Of a stretch of 64,000 nt of DNA, positions 16,511-24,770 are shown in pieces. Within the stretch, counting starts at the first letter, position 1, and each line of letters opens with the position of its first letter. Source of the DNA: an uncultured Latescibacterota bacterium (GTDB lineage Bacteria > Latescibacterota > UBA2968 > UBA8231); assembly GCA_958295495.1 (NCBI GenBank), contig OY282352.1:5340049-5404048 (forward strand), read 5' to 3'. The position numbers and the translations under genes are program-made. A model generated the notes under the pieces. The model searched no databases and had not been told where the DNA came from. It worked only from the letters and a program-made list of their open reading frames with translations.

Positions 16511-17965
16511 ATGAACAAAGTAGAAATCCCGCCGCCCGAAGGCGTCTTCGGCCAGCCTTGGTCGCTGAAGAAACTCTTAGGTATGCTCGCCGTCTTCGGC
16601 CCGGCGGCCATCGTCGCCTCGGTCGCCATTGGTGCCGGCGAGACTATCGTCGTGGTGCGGGCCGGTGCTTGGGCCGGCTATGGCTTGTTGTGGATGGTCT
16701 TGCTCAGTTGCTTGGTCAAGGGCGTCTTCTTCACCTATCTGATCGGCCGCTATACGGCCGTCAGCGGCGAGCTAATCGGCCACCGCCTCGTGCGCCTGCC
16801 CGGGCCGCGAGGGTGGCTGCTGTTGACCATTCTGCTCTTTGAGATGATCGGCGCCCCCCTAGCTTGGGTGCCCGTCTCCAAGCCCTGCGGCGACCTCTTC
16901 CACTTCTTGCTGCGCGACCTGCTGCCCGCCGGCGAGGAAGAAGTATTCTGGGAAAACGCCATAACCTCGGCCTTTATTGCCTTGGCGCTGCTCTTTGGCA
17001 TCCGTCTGTCCTTTGAACGCCTCGAAAAGCAACAACTCCTCATCTGCGCGATCTTGGTCACGGGCACTATCGCCGGGACCCTCATCGTGCGTCCAGACTT
17101 TATCGCGGCACTTGTGGGGACCTTCCGCTTTGGCGATCTGCCGCCCTTCCCGGAGTGGGCACCCGCCGACACAGTCGCGCATCCGCTGCTGACGTTGGGC
17201 ACTACCTTTGGCTACGTGGGTGGGTCGGTCATTGGCTACATCGCCTATGCCAACTGGGTCGGCCTGCACAAGTGGGGACTGACTGGCCACGAGGACATTG
17301 AGGCCATCCGCTCCCGCGCCTCCCGCAGCGACGCCATTGACTACCTACCCGACGACCCCAAGCAAATCCACCACCTGCGGCAAAGGGTATCACCGCTGCG
17401 CTGGGACGTGGGGCTGGGGGCGCTGGTCCTCTTTGTCGTCACCGGGGCCTTTATGATTTCCGGAGCGGCCGTGCTCTTCCCGCTCGAGACCCGCTTCGAG
17501 GGTTGGAGCCTGCTGACGCACCAAGCCCACGTCTGGCGACAGATTCATCCGAGCTTAGTGTGGATTTACTACGTCTGCATTCTCGCCGCGCTGTGGGGCA
17601 CCCTGCAAGCCCTGCCCGAAATTTACGCTCGCGTGGCCCAAGAGTTTCTCGCCGCCCGCTGGCCCGACCGCACTTGGGAGTACCAGGCGATCAAGCGCGT
17701 CATCTGCCTCTACATCTTTGCCACCACCATGCTCATCGTCTGGAACAACATCCCCTTTGACATCCTGACCCAGATCGCCGGCTTCCTCATCGCCAACTTG
17801 GCCATTGCCATAATGATGGTGGCAGCCATCTATCTCAACTTCAAGCTGCCCTCCTCCTACCGCACCCGCGCTTGGGTCCTCATCGGCGCAGTGCTCTCGA
17901 CCGCGGTGCTGATCGTCTCGGCCGCCGTCAGCGGTTGGGGGCTGCTGGGAAAATTGGCGGGCTGA
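16511..17965 (+). CDS. Nramp-like membrane transporter
   Basis: The product is 484 residues from ATG 16511; an in-frame TTG at 16502 is the alternative. About 11 hydrophobic helices are visible. The first, 'FGPAAIVASVAIGAGETIVVVRAGA', resembles the Nramp helix 1, where metal transporters have a DPGN motif; here it reads 'VAIGAGET', so metal binding is doubtful. 'GYVGGSVIGYIAYANWVGLHKWG' lies in the middle. This divergent Nramp branch is frequent next to Gfo/Idh genes in environmental bacteria, as it is here, which suggests transport of an organic solute. That is inference. Transcription is with the Gfo/Idh gene. Confidence 0.75.
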   Translation: MNKVEIPPPEGVFGQPWSLKKLLGMLAVFGPAAIVASVAIGAGETIVVVRAGAWAGYGLLWMVLLSCLVKGVFFTYLIGRYTAVSGELIGHRLVRLPGPRGWLLLTILLFEMIGAPLAWVPVSKPCGDLFHFLLRDLLPAGEEEVFWENAITSAFIALALLFGIRLSFERLEKQQLLICAILVTGTIAGTLIVRPDFIAALVGTFRFGDLPPFPEWAPADTVAHPLLTLGTTFGYVGGSVIGYIAYANWVGLHKWGLTGHEDIEAIRSRASRSDAIDYLPDDPKQIHHLRQRVSPLRWDVGLGALVLFVVTGAFMISGAAVLFPLETRFEGWSLLTHQAHVWRQIHPSLVWIYYVCILAALWGTLQALPEIYARVAQEFLAARWPDRTWEYQAIKRVICLYIFATTMLIVWNNIPFDILTQIAGFLIANLAIAIMMVAAIYLNFKLPSSYRTRAWVLIGAVLSTAVLIVSAAVSGWGLLGKLAG

Positions 17966-18099
17966 CAGGCGGCCGCGATATCGCGTCTATCGGCTCAAGG
18001 TCTCCAAGAATACGAGTACTTCGCGTTTTTTCCCTCATACTGCTCATATCAGCTATCCATTATGCGAACGGCATGGAGTTAGCTGCATAATAGCACACT

Positions 18100-18114
18100 G
18101 TTGATATATTCAAC
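18100..18114. promoter_or_regulatory. Inverted repeat GTTGA-N5-TCAAC before a toxin-antitoxin-like operon
   Basis: GTTGATATATTCAAC lies two bases before the ATG at 18117. Five-base arms around an A+T core are typical of an autoregulatory operator bound by a helix-turn-helix antitoxin, which the second gene of this operon could supply. Confidence 0.4.
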
Positions 18115-18116
18115 AA

Positions 18117-18512
18117 ATGGGAGAAATGCACAGTTGGTAGGATGCCGTCACTCAGCTCTCCGCTGCCCATCGGTTCGTTAACCACCAGCCGGAGACCCCG
18201 CGCTACGCACGAGCTCGACAGAAGCTGCCGTACCTCATAAGGGAGGGCATTTATCTCGGGTGCTCTCACCGCGTACCCTCAGATGATCGCGTAGAGATCG
18301 CGGTATGGGCTCCACCTGCTGACGGAAGAGGCCCCGGCTACTACTGCTGCTTCCGGTTGTATTTGGAGGACGATATGGTGATGTACGCTTCCCTGTTCTG
18401 CTTCTACGATGGAACGGAGTCTTCACCAAGTCTGAGAAACCTGCACGAAGCCGAAGCATACGCACGGACGAACCAATTTGCCAAGGAAACCGACAATGAA
18501 AACCAAGATTAA
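18117..18512 (+). pseudogene. Toxin-like partner gene with an early in-frame TAG
   Basis: From ATG 18117 the frame reads seven codons (MGEMHSW), meets TAG at 18138-18140, and then stays open for 123 codons to TAA at 18510-18512. The open part is protein-like ('LSAAHRFVNHQPETPRYAR', 'YLIREGIYLGCSHRV', 'YYCCFRLYLEDDMVMYASLF', 'HEAEAYARTNQFAK') and overlaps the downstream helix-turn-helix gene by 17 bases, a common arrangement in two-gene toxin-antitoxin operons. After the TAG there is no good start until codon 76 or later. The simplest reading is a toxin-like gene killed by a nonsense mutation; a rare start codon or upstream frameshift is the alternative. I do not recognise the family. Confidence 0.45.
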
Positions 18513-18972
18513 GAAAAACTATCCATACTACGCTGCCGGTCGGACATGGTCTGTGCCAGAACTACGACTAGTCTCACTACCCGATGGCACCGCCGCTATT
18601 TCTGAAGAGGAAATTCGCCGGATCCACCGAGCGATCGCGAACGAAATCTGCGGAAACAACACCAGTCTATCCATAGAAGAATTGGAATTTCTCTGTGACG
18701 TAACGGGCGCTACCTTCTCGGATGTGGCAGACTGGCTACAGATCCACCGCAGCACGGTTACTCGATGGCGGAAATCTGGTGAAGTACCAAAGAGCGTAAT
18801 GAGCTTGGTACTCAAGAAATGGTTTTGGTACCTTCTTTTTGGAGAATCTCTTCATGACGAAGCGATTCCGCTGAATTGCGCCGTCAATGAGACTAAGTTC
18901 CTGTCTTTTGCCAAACAAGAGACCATTGATAAACATTTAGCAGACCCAGTCTCCCAAGCTAAAATCCTATAA
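18496..18972 (+). CDS. Helix-turn-helix protein, MqsA/HigA-type putative antitoxin
   Basis: The start is taken at ATG 18496 (AAGGAAA ribosome-binding site ten bases before), giving 158 residues. The core 'SEEEIRRIHRAI' to 'FSDVADWLQIHRSTVTRWRKSGEVPKSVMSLVLKKW' is a phage-repressor-like helix-turn-helix of the kind found in MqsA/HigA antitoxins. The C-terminal 40 residues have no clear match. It overlaps the disrupted toxin-like gene upstream, which suggests it is the surviving antitoxin and autorepressor of that operon. Codon use here is less G+C-rich than in neighbours, consistent with acquired DNA. Confidence 0.6.
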   Translation: MKTKIKKNYPYYAAGRTWSVPELRLVSLPDGTAAISEEEIRRIHRAIANEICGNNTSLSIEELEFLCDVTGATFSDVADWLQIHRSTVTRWRKSGEVPKSVMSLVLKKWFWYLLFGESLHDEAIPLNCAVNETKFLSFAKQETIDKHLADPVSQAKIL

Positions 18973-19073
18973 CATGGATGCGGCGGAAGTATCGCTTGCC
19001 AGTGCTTAGGGAGACTCGACTAGTGGCTTCGGGTCGGCTTTACACAGCCTCTCCTCCGAGTCAAGATCGCCGG

Positions 19074-20231
19074 CTAACTCGCGCTCCGGCCCAAACGGCA
19101 ATCTTCGGCGGCGAGCCACTCCGCATACGGGCGCGGCATGGGGCTGGGCAGGCCCATGCTGTGTTCCTCGCGCCAGCGCAAGAGCGGGTGGTCGCGGTCC
19201 GCTTGCGGCAGATCGACGCGCCGACCATGCGCCCCAGACTCGAAAATCCCCATCAATATCTCCAGCACGTGGCGACCCGCCTCGCCCGAGCACTCGTGCG
19301 CACGGCCCTCGTCGAGCGCCTGCACGTACTCGTCGGCGAATTGGTAGTCCTCCACCGCAGCCGAGCCTGCCGGGTCGTAGTGTTCGGGCACTAAGGGAGC
19401 GAGCGGCTGCCACTCGGCTTGGCCGGGGGCAAAGTGCGGTGTGGACAAAAACCACGGGGCACCGCTCTTCCAGTAGAGCCGGCCTTCGGTGCCGTAGATT
19501 TCGATCATATAGGCCGTTGAATCCACCTTGGGGAAGCGGTGCTGCAAGAGGGTGGCCGAAATTCCACGCGCAAAGACGAGGGCTGCGGTCACGTGCTCGC
19601 CGGCGATGTAGCCCATGCCGCTCGGCGACGGCACGACATCCTCGGGCGTGATCGGGCGGCCATCGGTCAGGGCCACGGCTTGGACGCTCCGCACCGGCCC
19701 GGCCACTCCGAGCATGGCGTTGAGCGAGTGCGTAGCGATATTCATCAGACCGTAGCCTCCATAGTAGCCCTTGCCGCTGCCCTGCACATAGCGCAAGTCG
19801 CCGATCCGGCCTTCGGCAATCGCCGCTTTGACCGCTTGCAGCGCACCGCCGCTGCGCCCTTGGTGATGCACTGCCACTTGCACCCCTTGCTCCGCGGCCT
19901 TGGCCAATACCGCGTCGGCCTCGGCCAAGGTCGTGCAGAGCGGCTTTTCAATGTCAATGTGAACTCCGTGCTCCAGCACCTGCATAGCCAGCGGATAGTG
20001 TAATTCGGTGCCCGTGGGAATGGCGACGATGTCCGGGGCCGCGGCCTCGATCATCCGGTCGAGGTCGTCGTAGCGGGCCGCAACCCCCAGCTCGTCGCCG
20101 AGGGTCGCCAGCCGCTCGGGCACGAGGTCGCACAGGGCCACTACCTCGGTGCGGGGATGCTGATGATAGGCGCGGGCCGCGGCCGTGCCCCGGCTGCGGC
20201 AGCCCAAAATAGCGACTCGGTATTGCTGCAT
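19074..20231 (-). CDS. Gfo/Idh/MocA-family oxidoreductase
   Basis: The 385-residue protein has the Rossmann start 'YRVAILGCRSRGTAAARAY', 'VVALCDLVPERLATLGDELG', 'DIVAIPTGTELHYPLAMQVL' and 'HVDIEKPLC'-like 'IDIEKPLCTTLAEADAV'. The catalytic EKP motif is complete here, and 'VAVHHQGRSGGALQAV' follows. Predicted NAD(P)-dependent dehydrogenation of a sugar, inositol or related compound in the cytoplasm. An AGGAGAT ribosome-binding site lies just before ATG 20231. It is preceded by the YkgJ-like gene 19 bases upstream on the same strand and probably shares its transcript. The substrate is unknown. Confidence 0.87.
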   Translation of the reverse strand: MQQYRVAILGCRSRGTAAARAYHQHPRTEVVALCDLVPERLATLGDELGVAARYDDLDRMIEAAAPDIVAIPTGTELHYPLAMQVLEHGVHIDIEKPLCTTLAEADAVLAKAAEQGVQVAVHHQGRSGGALQAVKAAIAEGRIGDLRYVQGSGKGYYGGYGLMNIATHSLNAMLGVAGPVRSVQAVALTDGRPITPEDVVPSPSGMGYIAGEHVTAALVFARGISATLLQHRFPKVDSTAYMIEIYGTEGRLYWKSGAPWFLSTPHFAPGQAEWQPLAPLVPEHYDPAGSAAVEDYQFADEYVQALDEGRAHECSGEAGRHVLEILMGIFESGAHGRRVDLPQADRDHPLLRWREEHSMGLPSPMPRPYAEWLAAEDCRLGRSAS

Positions 20232-20250
20232 GGTGCAATCTCCTTTTGCG

Positions 20251-20937
20251 TCACTTGCGATCGATTAGCTCGGCCTTTTTCCAATACGCAGCAAAGTGCT
20301 GGCGCAGCCACGCCAGCGGCGAAAAGCGCAACGCATTGAAGCCCCCCCAAGACCAGCGCAGCGGCCACTCTTTCCGGCCAGTGAGCCGTTGGAAGAGCTG
20401 TTTGCGCTTCGCGCCCGCTAGCACCACCTCGGCGCTGAGCCGCGCCAATTCGCGCTCGTATGTCCCCTCAATGAGCATGCGGGCGTACCGAGCGACCTTT
20501 TCCGGCTCCAACACCGCCACCCGCGGACACACCATGCCGGCCTCGCGCCGCACAAAGGCGCGAATTTGCGCCGATGGCAAAGTGCCCTGATGTGCGATGG
20601 CTTGGCGGGCGATCGAGACCGGATTCATCGCCCCATAAGTGCGGCAGATCAGCGGGCGCACTGGATAGATGGTACAGCTATGGTCCGCACCGAGAAAGGG
20701 GCAGCGCCGCGGCCGCTCCTCGGTAAAGCTCAGCAACTCTTGGCGACGCTGAGGGGAAAAGTGCCGCTCCACATAGGCGACGATGTAGGAGTATTCGGCC
20801 CGATAGAGCGGGAACATGGTGGCGTAGTAGGTGTCGAACTCCTCGTCCGTGAGCCAGCAGCAATCGCCCGTACCAGCGCACCGCGTCGCCGGAACTTGAT
20901 CGTAGAGCACCTCCAAATCGCCAGATAGATCGCGCAT
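20251..20937 (-). CDS. YkgJ-type cysteine-cluster protein
   Basis: The 228-residue protein has the cysteine pattern of the YkgJ family, thought to bind a Zn or Fe-S centre: 'RCAGTGDCCWLTDEEFD' near residues 19-35, then 'RRCPFLGADHSCTIYPVRPLICRTYGA' near 77-102. The 'C-x-I-Y-x-x-R-P-x-x-C-R' string is diagnostic. A fifth or sixth Cys occurs in 'GMVCPR'. The C-terminal half is helical and variable. Its biochemical role is not known in the family. It lies upstream of, and probably co-transcribed with, the Gfo/Idh gene. Confidence 0.85.
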   Translation of the reverse strand: MRDLSGDLEVLYDQVPATRCAGTGDCCWLTDEEFDTYYATMFPLYRAEYSYIVAYVERHFSPQRRQELLSFTEERPRRCPFLGADHSCTIYPVRPLICRTYGAMNPVSIARQAIAHQGTLPSAQIRAFVRREAGMVCPRVAVLEPEKVARYARMLIEGTYERELARLSAEVVLAGAKRKQLFQRLTGRKEWPLRWSWGGFNALRFSPLAWLRQHFAAYWKKAELIDRK

Positions 20938-21151
20938 AGAACCTCCGTTTTGTAAGGCGGCGAAAATGCACTAAACCTAACTGCGACGCAATGGCACCCC
21001 CAACCGCGGCTGATGTCCGCGCCGACCCCAAACCAGAACTTTTTAAAACCACACCAGCGACGCAACGCGCAGCGCATTACTCCCACCAGCCGCGCCAAGG
21101 CCACATCCAGCCGACGCCAATCGCGGCCCTAAACGCAACCGACCGAGACAA

Positions 21152-21334
21152 TCAGCCGCTAACGGCGTACCAGCGCACCGAAAACCGCAACACTTTTTGA
21201 GCATCGCGGGGATAAAAAAAGGGCACCATCAAAGGGAACCGACGACCCACTGTCTTCGAGTCGAGATCATCGAGACGCTCGTTGACTTGGGCAAATCCAG
21301 CCCGCATTTCTTCGGCGAATTCTTCGAGTGTCAT
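21152..21334 (-). CDS. Small protein, possibly a truncated remnant
   Basis: ATG 21334 has a GGGAG ribosome-binding site. The first 27 residues (MTLEEFAEEMRAGFAQVNER, then LDDLDSK) look like the start of a short amphipathic or coiled-coil protein. The remaining 33 residues lose that character, suggesting truncation or decay. It lies in a gap of about 480 bases (20938-21422) between the YkgJ-like and ceramidase-like genes; I see nothing else convincing there. The function is unknown. Confidence 0.3.
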   Translation of the reverse strand: MTLEEFAEEMRAGFAQVNERLDDLDSKTVGRRFPLMVPFFYPRDAQKVLRFSVRWYAVSG

Positions 21335-21422
21335 AGAAGTAGCTCCCTTTGATTTGGTTGTCTCCCCACGACCTACAAAGTAAAATCGTCGCCAAAAATA
21401 ACCCTATCAAAGACTCCGTAAG

Positions 21423-22682
21423 CTAGCGCACCCTTGCGATCAACGCCGCGGCCCGCTGCCGTACCAGCGACTCGCTCGCCGGCGCGATCATCTGCACGCT
21501 CGGATAGAATTTATAGGCTTGGTCAATCTCGTAGCCGCCGCGTGCGTACTCGTCAGCCGTGGGCACGTAGCCAATGCAGCCATTGGCAAAGCCGCACAAG
21601 ATGGCTGGCCCATGCGCGGCCTCCAAGTCGAGCTGATAGCGGGCAAAAAGCTCGCCTTCCACGCCCAAAAGTACCAGTTCGCCGAGGGCCAACGCCTGCA
21701 TCTCAAAGGGCTGGACCCGAACGCGCCCCGCGCCAGCCCGCACCCATCTGCGCAGGGCCGCAGCCCATTCGAGCTGCGCCTTGGGTGCCTCGCCGCCCCG
21801 CGCCAAACGCGCCCGCAGGTGCCATTTGAGTTTGTCGGCCTCGGTGCGCCAGCGCGGCGGCAGGGGCCGCAGCGGCAAGTCCAACCGCTCGTGCGCCCAG
21901 CGCAGCGCCGAGGCGTCCAAGGGCGCGGCCGCAGCTCGCCCCTCCAGCACGGCCCGACCCAACTCTTGCCCCAAGCGCTCCACGTCGGCAAACGAGCCGT
22001 TGGCGTCCCTCGGGTTGACGTCGCCGCAGGCCCCATTCACAAACAGGGCTAGCCCACCGGTCGCAGCCTCAATGTAGCGAGCCGCGGCCCCGGGGAAGTC
22101 GGCGCTGATCTGGTGATTGTCGCGGCCCAAAACCACCGGATGACAGGCGTAGCTAAAAAGCGTGGCCTCCGCCCCGCACTCGGCCGCAAAGCTCAACACA
22201 TGCGCGTAGGGCACGACTTCGCCTTTGACGCTCTGCGGCCGGCGGTTGCGGCCTATCTGCACTGGGGGGCGCGCATAGTACAAACGGCCCGGGCGACTGT
22301 CGGCGGCAGCAGCTACCACCACCTCGACCACGGCGTCCGCGACCTGCTCCAAGTAGCGGCTGTCGATGCAGTTCATGCCCCGAAAGGGGAAGGTCAGCGG
22401 GCCGGAGTGAGTGTGGGAGGCGCAGACCATGATGGCCGCGCCTTCGATGCCAGTGGCGCACCTTACCCGCTCCCGTATTGCCCGCACAACAGCCGCGTCC
22501 AATCCCACCAAATCGACGGCGACAAGAGCGACCTGCTCCGCACCTTGGCCGCAGACGAGGGCCTTGGCCATGAGGCGGTCGCGGATGTGCGTGGCCCCGG
22601 ATCGCCGCCCCCAGTACCCACCCATTGCGCTGCCGACCGGCGGCGTGATGTCGGCGGCCGCCGCGCCAAAGCGCAAGGTCAC
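21423..22682 (-). CDS. Neutral/alkaline ceramidase-like hydrolase (N-terminal domain family)
   Basis: The 419-residue protein begins 'LRFGAAAADITPPVG', typical of the neutral/alkaline non-lysosomal ceramidase family, with 'MVCASHTHSGPL' containing the zinc-binding His pair and the 'FVNGACGDVNPRD' loop containing the conserved Gly-Asp-Asn/Asp site. Near the end 'EYARGGYEID' matches the family's conserved Tyr-Glu region. It lacks the C-terminal Ig-like domain of true ceramidases and has no signal peptide, as in many environmental homologues of unknown substrate. Amide hydrolysis of a lipid or acylated compound is plausible. Its ATG overlaps the previous gene's stop by four bases. Confidence 0.83.
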   Translation of the reverse strand: MTLRFGAAAADITPPVGSAMGGYWGRRSGATHIRDRLMAKALVCGQGAEQVALVAVDLVGLDAAVVRAIRERVRCATGIEGAAIMVCASHTHSGPLTFPFRGMNCIDSRYLEQVADAVVEVVVAAAADSRPGRLYYARPPVQIGRNRRPQSVKGEVVPYAHVLSFAAECGAEATLFSYACHPVVLGRDNHQISADFPGAAARYIEAATGGLALFVNGACGDVNPRDANGSFADVERLGQELGRAVLEGRAAAAPLDASALRWAHERLDLPLRPLPPRWRTEADKLKWHLRARLARGGEAPKAQLEWAAALRRWVRAGAGRVRVQPFEMQALALGELVLLGVEGELFARYQLDLEAAHGPAILCGFANGCIGYVPTADEYARGGYEIDQAYKFYPSVQMIAPASESLVRQRAAALIARVR

Positions 22683-23200
22683 CGCTGCGGCCCCAATCTC
22701 CAGTTGGCGGGCAGGACGACGAGCGCGGTGCCCGGGCCGCAGGCATTGTACAAAGCGCGCAAATCAGCAGCCCCAATTTGCAGGTCCATATTGCTTGGGC
22801 GGTGCCACGCCGGGCTGGCGTAAATCAGCAGTCCGCTCGCGAAATACAGGGCACTGGTGGCCGAGGCCTCGGCCACCAAATTCTGTTCCCAGTCGAAAGG
22901 GCTGGGCACCAAGCCGCGCCAAGGGGTGCTGGGTCGATAGCGCCGCAACCGGGCCTCGAGCGAGGATTGCACCGGCGGCCGCGCCCCAAGGGAGTCGGCC
23001 GCGAGCGGAGCACGCCGCAAGAGCGCCTTCCCGTGCATCAGCCGCAGCTCGGCCGCACCCCTATCCACCAGCAAGTACGACACATCCGCTTCTATGGCCT
23101 GCAACCAGGCCCGCAGCGCAGCGTTGACATAGGCCCAATCCTCGGCCGACGCCGCGCTCGCGCCGCAGGCAAAGGCCCAAAACAACGCTAGGTGCTTCAT
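22679..23200 (-). CDS. Secreted protein of unknown function
   Basis: The 173-residue product begins with a clear signal peptide (MKHLALFWAFACGASAASA). The mature part has 'AALRAWLQAIEADVSYLLVDRG', 'ELRLMHGKALLRRAPL' and, at the end, 'DLRALYNACGPGTALVVLPANW'. I do not recognise a domain. It starts one base into the stop of the L,D-transpeptidase gene and overlaps the ceramidase-like gene by four bases, so the three are translationally coupled. Partnership with the upstream L,D-transpeptidase in envelope work is suggested only by this arrangement. Confidence 0.65.
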   Translation of the reverse strand: MKHLALFWAFACGASAASAEDWAYVNAALRAWLQAIEADVSYLLVDRGAAELRLMHGKALLRRAPLAADSLGARPPVQSSLEARLRRYRPSTPWRGLVPSPFDWEQNLVAEASATSALYFASGLLIYASPAWHRPSNMDLQIGAADLRALYNACGPGTALVVLPANWRLGPQR

Positions 23201-23793
23201 CAGTAGATAAAGACCGGCCAGCCGATTTCAACGGCTTCGTAGAGGTACTCCAGATCCTCGCTGCCCACCCGGACGCAGCCGTGGGTGATGCTCTTGCCCA
23301 AGTTGATTTCAAAGAGCGTGCCGTGGATCATAAAATCCTTGAGGAAGTACAATGCGTACGCGCCCAAGACTCCGCGCTGGAACCGCCGCGGGTCCTCGGC
23401 AAAAATGGGAATCTCCTCGTCGTTTTCGACGAAGTCCCAAGTCGGCCGAGTCCACAGAGGGTCGGCGACTTTGCGGCGGATGGCGAAGCGGCCTTTGGGG
23501 GTGTCGAAGGTCCAGCGATGCCGCCGCTTAGCACCTTCGAGCTTGCGGCCACTGCCCGTTGCACAAGCGGCTTGGCGCAACACCTGCTCCCCCTCGCGGA
23601 GCAGGATTAGATTGTCTTGGGTATTGATGACGATGTAGGGAGTAGCTGGTTCGTGGCTCTCAACGGCTTGCACTAGTTGCCGGTGCTCTAACGAGAGCGC
23701 GGACGCACGCGCGGGCGGCGGCCCGCATAGCAACACCAAAAAAAATAAAGCGGCCGGGAGCAACTCCCGGCCGCCTGTGGTTGAGGCTTGCAA
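23200..23793 (-). CDS. L,D-transpeptidase (YkuD family)
   Basis: The 197-residue protein has a signal peptide ('LLPAALFFLVLLCGPPPARA') and the catalytic YkuD box 'HGTLFEINLGKSITHGCVRVGSEDLEYLY', written here in parts: His in 'MIHGTLF' and the 'SITHGCVRV' motif with catalytic Cys. 'PYIVINTQDNLILLREG' is the usual first strand and 'TPKGRFAIRRK' the conserved substrate-side loop. It would form 3-3 cross-links in peptidoglycan or attach proteins to it, in the periplasm. The start is uncertain because a strong terminator hairpin (23738-23774) lies over codons 7-19 of the ATG 23793 start. A later start would lose most of the signal peptide. Confidence 0.85.
   Translation of the reverse strand: MQASTTGGRELLPAALFFLVLLCGPPPARASALSLEHRQLVQAVESHEPATPYIVINTQDNLILLREGEQVLRQAACATGSGRKLEGAKRRHRWTFDTPKGRFAIRRKVADPLWTRPTWDFVENDEEIPIFAEDPRRFQRGVLGAYALYFLKDFMIHGTLFEINLGKSITHGCVRVGSEDLEYLYEAVEIGWPVFIY
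23738..23774 (-). terminator. Rho-independent terminator of the DUF4398-like lipoprotein gene
   Basis: On the minus strand an 11-bp perfect stem (GCGGCCGGGAG pairing with CTCCCGGCCGC, plus-strand 23750-23760 and 23764-23774) with a 3-base loop is followed by TTTATTTTTTTT. It is 30 bases past the stop at 23804, and it lies inside the first codons of the L,D-transpeptidase gene. Confidence 0.88.
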
Positions 23794-23803
23794 TGGCGCA
23801 CGC

Positions 23804-24427
23804 TCAGATGCGCTCGTACCAAGGGCGCATCTTCTCGACCAACTCGTGGTATTTATCCACGGCCACCATCACGCCGTCGGCGACCTCGGTAGCCTTCTGG
23901 TCTGCGCTTTCGGCGAGGGACTCGGCACCGGAGAAATTATCGCTGTCCAGCGCGGCTTCGGCCGCGTCTAAATCGGCTTCGGCCGAGCTCAACTCGGCGC
24001 GCAATTCCTCAATATCGGCTTCCGTGCCCTTGCCGGACGGTGCTTCTTCTAGGCTGGTATATGCGGCAGTGACCGCGTCGCGGGCGGCGACAATCACTGC
24101 TTGGGCCGACTCCCTCTGGCGGGTCTTTTCGGCTTGTGCAGACGTCTCTGCCCGCATGGCTTTGGTCTTAGCATCGGCGATTTGCGCTCGCGCCTGCTCA
24201 AAGTCCTTGAAGAGGAAAAAACGCTCGGCTTCGGCGTTGGTCGTTGCTTCGGCTTCGCTGTACGCACGCTGCGCGGCCGCGTACTCATTGGCGGCAAATT
24301 GCTCGGCTTCGACGTCCCGGGCCGCGTCGAGGGCTTGCTTAGCCGCATCGAGCTCGGCTGTGGGAGGGTCGTCACAGCCCGCCAAAACCGCGACGGCGAC
24401 AAACAGCGATATTGCCCGCATTTTCAT
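23804..24427 (-). CDS. DUF4398-like coiled-coil lipoprotein
   Basis: The 207-residue protein starts MKMRAISLFVAVAVLAGC, a lipoprotein signal with LAGC lipobox. The rest is almost entirely Ala/Glu-rich helix with heptad character ('AAKQALDAARDVEAEQFAANEYAAAQRAYSEAE' in pieces). The 'A..EF......A..A...A' pattern is typical of DUF4398 envelope proteins. A second helical block ends 'VDKYHELVEKMRPWYER'. It is probably anchored in the outer membrane and reaching into the periplasm. It carries its own terminator. The function is not known in the family. Confidence 0.72.
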   Translation of the reverse strand: MKMRAISLFVAVAVLAGCDDPPTAELDAAKQALDAARDVEAEQFAANEYAAAQRAYSEAEATTNAEAERFFLFKDFEQARAQIADAKTKAMRAETSAQAEKTRQRESAQAVIVAARDAVTAAYTSLEEAPSGKGTEADIEELRAELSSAEADLDAAEAALDSDNFSGAESLAESADQKATEVADGVMVAVDKYHELVEKMRPWYERI

Positions 24428-24544
24428 GGTCCACCTTCCTGAGTTTGAACGTTCTGTACTTCCCTATAATCAGAGACAATCTAAAGGGAAGTACAGGGGA
24501 TTGTCAAGCGCAAATCAGGGCGCGGCAGCGCGGCTTGGTGCCCT

Positions 24545-24751
24545 TCAGAATTTCTCGTTTTCTTCGTCGTCCGGCGCAAAATCCTCGTCCTCTTCGCCGG
24601 GCACTTCGTAGATCCACCCGCAATCTGGACACAAGGGATATTCCGCATCTTCCCGGCGGGCTTGGCACTGGGGGCACCGCTGGCCAAAGGGCGACCAGAA
24701 CTTCAGCACCACGACGACCAGCAGCAATATGGCCAACAAGGTGTAGAGCAT
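24545..24751 (-). CDS. Small membrane-anchored zinc-ribbon protein
   Basis: The 68-residue protein has one N-terminal membrane helix (MLYTLLAILLLVVVVLKFW) then a zinc ribbon with 'CPQC' and 'CPDCGW' spaced 15 residues apart, and a strongly acidic tail (EEDEDFAPDDEENEKF). The double CPxC knuckle is convincing for metal binding. It lies alone between the DUF4398-like and GDPD genes on the same strand. The function is unknown; such proteins often act in small membrane complexes. Confidence 0.7.
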   Translation of the reverse strand: MLYTLLAILLLVVVVLKFWSPFGQRCPQCQARREDAEYPLCPDCGWIYEVPGEEDEDFAPDDEENEKF

Positions 24752-24770
24752 CGGCGACCTCCTCGCCTTC

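Noticed and set aside
21423..23200. Long plus-strand frames over the ceramidase-like genes
   Set aside because: They lack recognisable domains, whereas the minus strand has ceramidase and L,D-transpeptidase motifs with overlapping stops and starts.
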